From CALIZF01 sp046292445 (GTDB lineage Bacteria > Pseudomonadota > Alphaproteobacteria > Rhodobacterales > Rhodobacteraceae), in NCBI GenBank assembly GCA_046292445.1, contig JBKBQT010000007.1:62001-126000 (forward strand): a stretch of 64,000 nucleotides of DNA, in the 5' to 3' direction. Positions within the stretch are counted from its first letter, which is position 1. Each line of letters opens with the position of its first letter. The translations under genes and the position numbers were made by a program. The notes below the pieces were generated by a model, which was given only the letters and a program-made list of their open reading frames with translations, was not told the DNA's origin and did no database searches. Of this stretch, positions 59,763 through 64,000 are shown piece after piece.

Positions 59763-61402
59763 GGCCCCCGCGCGCAGAAACAGGACACCGCCACATCGCC
59801 ATCGGCCCGCGCCGCGGCGCGGGCGAGGCGGGCGCGGATGTGTCGCGCCTCGACTGTCTCGCCGCGCCGTTCTAGACAGCTGAGCAGGCCGCGCAGGGAC
59901 CAGACGTTGTCGGGATGAACCTGCGCGCAGGGCATTCCGGCCGGCGCATCCCCGAGCCCGAGGTCGGCGCGATAGACCGCCTCGGCCTCGGCCGCCTCGC
60001 CCTGTTCGAGCAGCAGCGCGCCGAGCGCATGGCGCGCGGGCTGCATCCAGCCCCAGGGCTCGTCATAGGGCAGCGCATCGTCGCGGCGCACCGCCTCGCG
60101 CAGGGCATCGAAGGCGGCCGGATACCGCCCCTCGCGATAGGCGATCTCGCCCGCGATCATCGCCTCGGCAATGCCCAGAAGATCGGTGCAGCGGCAGTTG
60201 TGCAGAAGGCGGCTCTCGGGCACGCGGGCACGGGCGGCGTGGAAATCGGCCTCGGCCCGGCGCGCCGCCTCCACCTGCCCGAGCGCGGCATGGGCCACGG
60301 CCCGCGCATAGAGCACCATGGCCGTGCCCATGCGGTAGAGGTCGGGGTCGGACGGCAGCGGGGCTGCAATCGCCTCGGCCCATTTGCCGAACCGGACGTG
60401 GACATGGGGCAGAAGGGCGAAATAGCTCTCGAAGTAATCCGCCATGGGCGGGCTTTCGATCCGCAGCAGCGCCTCGGGCACCGAGGCGACAAGGCCGGTC
60501 GCGGCATCGCGCGCCGGGGCATATTGGCCGAGGAACATCGCGGCATAGCAGGCGAAATGATAGTTGTGGATGCGGTATCCGGCGTAGAAGTTGATCCGCC
60601 CCTCGGCCTCGGCCTGCGCCTCGTCGGCGGCGATGGCCTCGAGGTTCCAGGCGAGGGCGTCGTGATAGGCGCCGATCTGGATGTCGATATGGGTCGGCAT
60701 GTGGACGAGATGCCCGAGGCCGGGGGCGATGCGGCGCAGCCGGTCGGCCTGGCGCAGCGCGGCCTCGGGCGTCGTGGACATCTCCATCAGGTGGACGTGC
60801 AGGTGCAAGAGGCCGGGGTGATCCCAAGCGCGCGGGTCGTCGCGAAAGGCGCCCTCGAGCGCCGCGCGCGCCTTGAGCGTATGCGGCCCCGCCGGCGCGC
60901 CCGTCGTGCCATCCCACATCGCCCAGGGGGTGAGTGTCATCAGGCTTTCGACATAGACGGATCGCAGGTCGAGGTCATGGGGATGGGCGAGATGCGCGGC
61001 CTCCATCGCTGCGGCGAAATCGGCGTCCCAGGCCGCCATGTCGGGGCCGGGGGTCCGCTGTGGATAGCGGCGGGCGAGCGCGCGGATGAGGGCGCGGTCG
61101 GCGGGGCTTGCGGGCGGCCGCGCCAGCGCGGCCTGCGCGGCGTCATGGGCGGCGGCGAGCGCGGCGGCCCGGCCGGCGTCGTCGTAAAGCCCCCAGGGCA
61201 GGTTGTAATTCGGCCCGCCTGCATAGGCGATGCCCCAATGCGCCATCCCGCAGGCCGGGTCGGCCTCGGCCGCGCGGGCAAAGCAGGCGATGGCGGCCGC
61301 GTGGTTGAACCCGAAGGTGTAGGCGAGGCCGTCGTCGAAGGCGGCCTGCGCGGCGGGGACGGCGGAGACCGGGCGGCTCCAGCGGCCGAGGGCGGGGTTC
61401 AT
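59759..61402 (-). CDS. TPR-repeat protein of unknown function, histidine-rich core
   Basis: A 547-residue protein made of helical repeats of the tetratricopeptide type: FNHAAAIACFARAAEADPAC near the N-terminus and further repeats to the C-terminus. A central stretch contains conserved histidines (LLHLHVHLMEMS, HLVHMPTHIDIQIGAYHDAL) and a later CRCTDLL, suggesting a metal or haem site rather than a plain scaffold. No signal peptide is seen. Homologues of unknown function occur in other bacteria. It converges on xdhC with overlapping stop codons. Confidence 0.65.
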   Translation of the reverse strand: MNPALGRWSRPVSAVPAAQAAFDDGLAYTFGFNHAAAIACFARAAEADPACGMAHWGIAYAGGPNYNLPWGLYDDAGRAAALAAAHDAAQAALARPPASPADRALIRALARRYPQRTPGPDMAAWDADFAAAMEAAHLAHPHDLDLRSVYVESLMTLTPWAMWDGTTGAPAGPHTLKARAALEGAFRDDPRAWDHPGLLHLHVHLMEMSTTPEAALRQADRLRRIAPGLGHLVHMPTHIDIQIGAYHDALAWNLEAIAADEAQAEAEGRINFYAGYRIHNYHFACYAAMFLGQYAPARDAATGLVASVPEALLRIESPPMADYFESYFALLPHVHVRFGKWAEAIAAPLPSDPDLYRMGTAMVLYARAVAHAALGQVEAARRAEADFHAARARVPESRLLHNCRCTDLLGIAEAMIAGEIAYREGRYPAAFDALREAVRRDDALPYDEPWGWMQPARHALGALLLEQGEAAEAEAVYRADLGLGDAPAGMPCAQVHPDNVWSLRGLLSCLERRGETVEARHIRARLARAAARADGDVAVSCFCARGP

Positions 61403-61454
61403 CGGGGCCTCCGTTCTGGACAGGCGGCGGCGCAGCGCCTAAGTGCACGCGATC

Positions 61455-61925
61455 ATGGCACAGAAATCCGACCCGAATTCCAGACTGATCGCGGAGAACC
61501 GCCGCGCCCGGTTCGACTATGCGATCGAGGATGACCTTGAAGCCGGGATCATGCTGACGGGTTCCGAGGTCAAGGCGCTGCGGGTGGGGCAGTCGAATAT
61601 CGCCGAAAGCTATGCCAGCGTCGAGGGCGGCGAGTTGTGGCTCATCAACGGCTATATCGCCGCGCTCCAGCAGGCCGGGGTGTTCGGGCATGAAGAGCGG
61701 CGGCGGCGCAAGCTGCTGGTCAGCAAGCGCGAACTGGCGCGGCTGTGGAACGCAACCCAGCGCGAGGGCATGACACTCGTCCCGATCGCGATGTATTTCA
61801 ACGAGAAGGGCCGGGTGAAGCTCAGGATCGGGATCGCCAAGGGCAAGAAGCTGGCCGACAAGCGCGAGACCGAGGCCAAGCGGGACTGGCAGCGGCAGAA
61901 GGCGCGGCTGCTCAAGCAGGGATAG
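61455..61925 (+). CDS. smpB: tmRNA-binding protein SmpB
   Basis: A 156-residue SmpB: core beta barrel (NRRARFDYAIEDDLEAGIML, TGSEVKALR, GKRAxLxI-type GRVKLRIGIAKGKKLADKRE) and a basic C-terminal tail that inserts in the ribosome. It carries tmRNA to stalled ribosomes. ATG 61455 (MAQKSD) fits the family; GTG 61443 is an alternative. I do not see an ssrA gene next to it. Confidence 0.93.
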   Translation: MAQKSDPNSRLIAENRRARFDYAIEDDLEAGIMLTGSEVKALRVGQSNIAESYASVEGGELWLINGYIAALQQAGVFGHEERRRRKLLVSKRELARLWNATQREGMTLVPIAMYFNEKGRVKLRIGIAKGKKLADKRETEAKRDWQRQKARLLKQG

Positions 61926-62073
61926 CGGTCGGCCCGGTCGGCCGCGCACAGAGGCAATGGAGACGGCTCCGCCCTGTGCGCCTTTTCGCAGCACTGCGGC
62001 GATCGGATCGACCTGGCTGGTCCACACCTGCACAGACGCCGCCACTGCTTAAAATTACGGCGCATTTGTGGCG

Positions 62074-62118
62074 AATTGACGGAAACCGGGAAGAGTTTAA
62101 CCTTTTTCCGGGTCAATT
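62074..62118. promoter_or_regulatory. inverted repeat upstream of VPLPA-CTERM gene
   Basis: AATTGAC (62074-62080) and GTCAATT (62112-62118) face each other across 31 bp, each followed inward by GGAAA or TTTCC; the repeat extends to 12 bases if a two-base insertion is allowed. It lies 22-66 bp upstream of the start, in an unusually AT-rich stretch, and could be an operator or a 5' leader hairpin. Confidence 0.4.
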
Positions 62119-62139
62119 ACGACTCGCGGAGAAGTTATC

Positions 62140-62850
62140 ATGTCACTGAAACGGGTCTTGATGGCCGCGGCCGCGTCCGCAGCCCTTGCCACATCCGCGC
62201 AAGCCGCGGTCGTGGTGCTCGATTTCGAAGGGATCGCCGACTATCCGAACAGCAACGACGTGTTCGTTCAGGATTTCTACAACGGCGGCACGAGCAGTGT
62301 CGGAACCTCGGGAACGAACTATGGCATCTCATTCGGGTCCAACGCCCTGCTCATCTGCCTCAACTCGACGTCCGTGTTCTGTTCGAACACGTCGCGCGGC
62401 GGCGAAGGCAACCCGAATTCGCGTGAAGGCGCGCTGTTCTTTCTCGATGGCGACGAGACGTTCATGAACGTCGCGGCCGGATTCGAGACCGGGTTCTCGT
62501 TCAACTACGTCTCGACCACATTTTCGGGCTCGGTCGGCGTCTATGACGGACTGGACGGCACCGGCAACCTGCTGGCCAGCATCGACCTGAGGCCGAATGC
62601 GGGCTTCTGCCCGGACTACAGCGCCGGGTTCTGCCCGTTCGGGCCGGCCGGCATCGCCTTTGCCGGCATAGCCAAGTCGGTGTCGTTCGGCGGTGTCGCC
62701 AACCAGATCGTGTTCGACGACATCACCTTCGGCTCGTCCATCCCCGATCCCGATCCCGATCCGAATGTCGTGCCGCTGCCGGCCTCGCTGCCGCTGCTGC
62801 TGGCCGGGCTGGGCGGCATTGCGGCGCTGCGCCGCCGCCGCCGCGGCTGA
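62140..62850 (+). CDS. VPLPA-CTERM surface-sorted protein
   Basis: A 236-residue exported protein. It has a Sec signal (cleavage near SAQA|AVVVL) and ends in VPLPASLPLLLAGLG, a hydrophobic segment and a final RRRRR, the VPLPA-CTERM sorting signal thought to be processed by an exosortase (XrtD type) in exopolysaccharide-producing Rhodobacterales. The middle domain is rich in aromatic and polar residues, with several cysteines, and I do not recognise it. It is monocistronic with a terminator. An exosortase gene is not in the window. Confidence 0.8.
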   Translation: MSLKRVLMAAAASAALATSAQAAVVVLDFEGIADYPNSNDVFVQDFYNGGTSSVGTSGTNYGISFGSNALLICLNSTSVFCSNTSRGGEGNPNSREGALFFLDGDETFMNVAAGFETGFSFNYVSTTFSGSVGVYDGLDGTGNLLASIDLRPNAGFCPDYSAGFCPFGPAGIAFAGIAKSVSFGGVANQIVFDDITFGSSIPDPDPDPNVVPLPASLPLLLAGLGGIAALRRRRRG

Positions 62851-62871
62851 AACCCGCACCGAAGGCACCGG

Positions 62872-62898
62872 CGGGGCCGCGCCATGCGGCCCCGTTTT
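62872..62898 (+). terminator. Rho-independent terminator after the VPLPA-CTERM gene
   Basis: Stem CGGGGCCGC with GCGGCCCCG, 5-base loop, then TTTT, 22 bp past the stop. Confidence 0.85.
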
Positions 62899-62974
62899 CC
62901 GTTCGCGCTTGCGGCGGGCGCGCGTGGGCCTCTAATGTCGGCGCGAAAAGCATCGCCAGCAACGCCGGACGCCC

Positions 62975-63823
62975 ATGACCGACGATCCCCGCACCCTCGT
63001 GTCCACCGCCTGGCTCGAGGCGCATCTGCGCGACCCCGACCTGCGGGTGATCGACGCTTCGTGGTATCTTCCCGCCATGGCGCGCGATGCCAAGGCGGAA
63101 TACGCCGCCGCCCATATTCCGAACGCGCGCTTCTTCGACATCGACGACATCGCCGACACAAGGTCCGGCCTGCCGCACATGGCGCCGCCGGTGGAAAAGT
63201 TCATCAGCCGGATGCGCGCCATGGGCATCGGTGACGGGCATCAGGTGGTGGTCTATGACGGGATGGGGATTTTCTCGGCCCCTCGCGTCTGGTGGACGTT
63301 CCGCCTGATGGGCAAGCTCGATGTCGCCGTGCTCGACGGCGGGTTTCCCAAGTGGCGGGCCGAGGGGCGGCCGGTCGAGGACATGCCGCCCGTCCTGCGC
63401 GACCGCCACATCACGGTGCAGCGGCAGGCGGCGCTCGTGCGCGACGTCACGCAGGTGGCGCAGGCGGCCAAGCTCGGCACCCACGCGATCCTCGACGCGC
63501 GCAGCCCCGGCCGCTTCCGCGGCGACGAGCCCGAGCCGCGCGAGGGGCTGCGCGCGGGGCACATCCCCGGTTCGGCCAACCTGCCCTGGGCCGATTTGCT
63601 GAACGCCGACGGCACGATGAAGGACGAGGGCAGCCTGCGCGCGATCTTTGCCGAACGCGGCGTCGATGCCGCTCGCCCGGTCATCACCACCTGCGGATCG
63701 GGCGTTTCGGCGGCGATCCTCAACCTCGCGCTCGAACGGATCGGGCACCGGGCCCATGCGCTCTATGACGGGTCGTGGTCCGAATGGGGCATGTACGACG
63801 ATCTGAAGGTGGAGCGGGGCTGA
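62975..63823 (+). CDS. sseA: 3-mercaptopyruvate sulfurtransferase
   Basis: A 282-residue two-domain rhodanese-fold enzyme. The active cysteine is Cys240 in TTCGSGVSAA, and CGSGVS is the mercaptopyruvate (not thiosulfate) type of loop. It transfers sulfur from 3-mercaptopyruvate to thiols or cyanide. Both rhodanese domains (about 8-130 and 155-280) are complete. The stop overlaps the start of the aminotransferase by 1 bp, a natural pairing since a transaminase can make mercaptopyruvate from cysteine. Confidence 0.88.
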   Translation: MTDDPRTLVSTAWLEAHLRDPDLRVIDASWYLPAMARDAKAEYAAAHIPNARFFDIDDIADTRSGLPHMAPPVEKFISRMRAMGIGDGHQVVVYDGMGIFSAPRVWWTFRLMGKLDVAVLDGGFPKWRAEGRPVEDMPPVLRDRHITVQRQAALVRDVTQVAQAAKLGTHAILDARSPGRFRGDEPEPREGLRAGHIPGSANLPWADLLNADGTMKDEGSLRAIFAERGVDAARPVITTCGSGVSAAILNLALERIGHRAHALYDGSWSEWGMYDDLKVERG

Positions 63824-64000
63824 TGCTGGAGACGTTGCAGCCGCAGGCGGCGGACAAGATCCTGGAGCTGATGGCGCTTTTCCGCGCCGACCCGCGGCCC
63901 GCCAAGATCGACCTCGGGGTGGGCGTCTACAAGGATGCCGAGGGGCGCACGCCGGTCATGCGCGCGGTCAAGGCCGCCGAGCGGCAGCTCTGGGAGCAGG
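63823..64000 (+). CDS. aromatic/aspartate aminotransferase, partial
   Basis: The first 59 codons before the right edge. The segment KIDLGVGVYKDAEGRTPVMR is diagnostic of the AspC/TyrB family of class I aminotransferases. ATG 63823 overlaps the sseA stop by 1 bp, so the two genes are an operon. The PLP lysine lies beyond the window. Confidence 0.85.
   Translation, partial: MLETLQPQAADKILELMALFRADPRPAKIDLGVGVYKDAEGRTPVMRAVKAAERQLWEQ

Noticed and set aside
61926..62139. Possible tmRNA (ssrA) near smpB
   Set aside because: I could not find the tRNA-like ends or a tag-peptide reading frame ending in alanines.

Overview
The window is about 70% GC and reads as the chromosome of an alphaproteobacterium of the order Rhodobacterales (Rhodobacter/Roseobacter relatives). 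Supporting signs are the gene order DUF3576 lipoprotein-leuS-lptE-holA, a CenR-type response regulator, a Rhodobacter-type porin, a DUF1127 protein paired with a LysR regulator, xdhABC, a VPLPA-type C-terminal sorting signal, and many tightly packed operons joined by 4-bp ATGA or GTGA overlaps. I recognise no rRNA, tRNA, CRISPR array, transposase or phage gene. Two genes are cut by the window edges.

Layout. 0-6 kb: the start of a symporter-type sensor kinase with a small membrane protein and a receiver protein, then hisN, an XRE regulator, a quinone oxidoreductase, a LysR/DUF1127 pair and a Bax-inhibitor-like protein. 6-14.6 kb: a periplasmic nucleotidase and an envelope-sugar region with a glycosyltransferase, lpxD, lpxA, an SDR protein, a DegT-type aminotransferase and a Gfo/Idh oxidoreductase. 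The last two resemble GnnB and GnnA, which supply the 3-amino sugar for amide-linked lipid A. A DUF2334-type deacetylase follows. 14.6-34 kb: a catabolic region with a 2-hydroxyacid dehydrogenase, a DUF849 enzyme, a hydantoinase, a PuuE-like hydrolase, an eight-gene operon (MmgE/PrpD, SoxB, SoxD, SoxA, SoxG, MttB-like, dimethylglycine-dehydrogenase-like, class V PLP enzyme) facing a LysR regulator, and a three-gene operon (amino-acid oxidase, RidA, N-carbamoyl-D-amino-acid hydrolase). 34-47.8 kb: mostly housekeeping genes (cenR, ribA, an L,D-transpeptidase, a YggS protein, a porin, leuS-lptE-holA, a GST, an HpcH/HpaI aldolase, an Lrp regulator with phhA, an AbrB-family membrane protein and a cold-shock protein). 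47.9-51.5 kb: a second dimethylglycine-dehydrogenase-like enzyme and a second amino-acid-oxidase-like flavoprotein. 51.5-64 kb: dnaE, xdhABC, a TPR protein, smpB, a VPLPA-CTERM protein, a mercaptopyruvate sulfurtransferase and the start of an aromatic aminotransferase.

Two themes stand out. First, an eight-gene transcription unit appears built to oxidise an N-methylated amino compound, using two flavin demethylase systems and a corrinoid-type methyltransferase homologue. Its SoxD subunit has lost two of the four zinc ligands known for the family. Second, gnnA/gnnB-like genes lie next to lpxA and lpxD, predicting a lipid A backbone with 2,3-diamino-2,3-dideoxyglucose. The hydantoinase, carbamoylase, oxidase and RidA genes also form a plausible path from D-hydantoins to keto acids. 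Substrates are inferred from family and context only.
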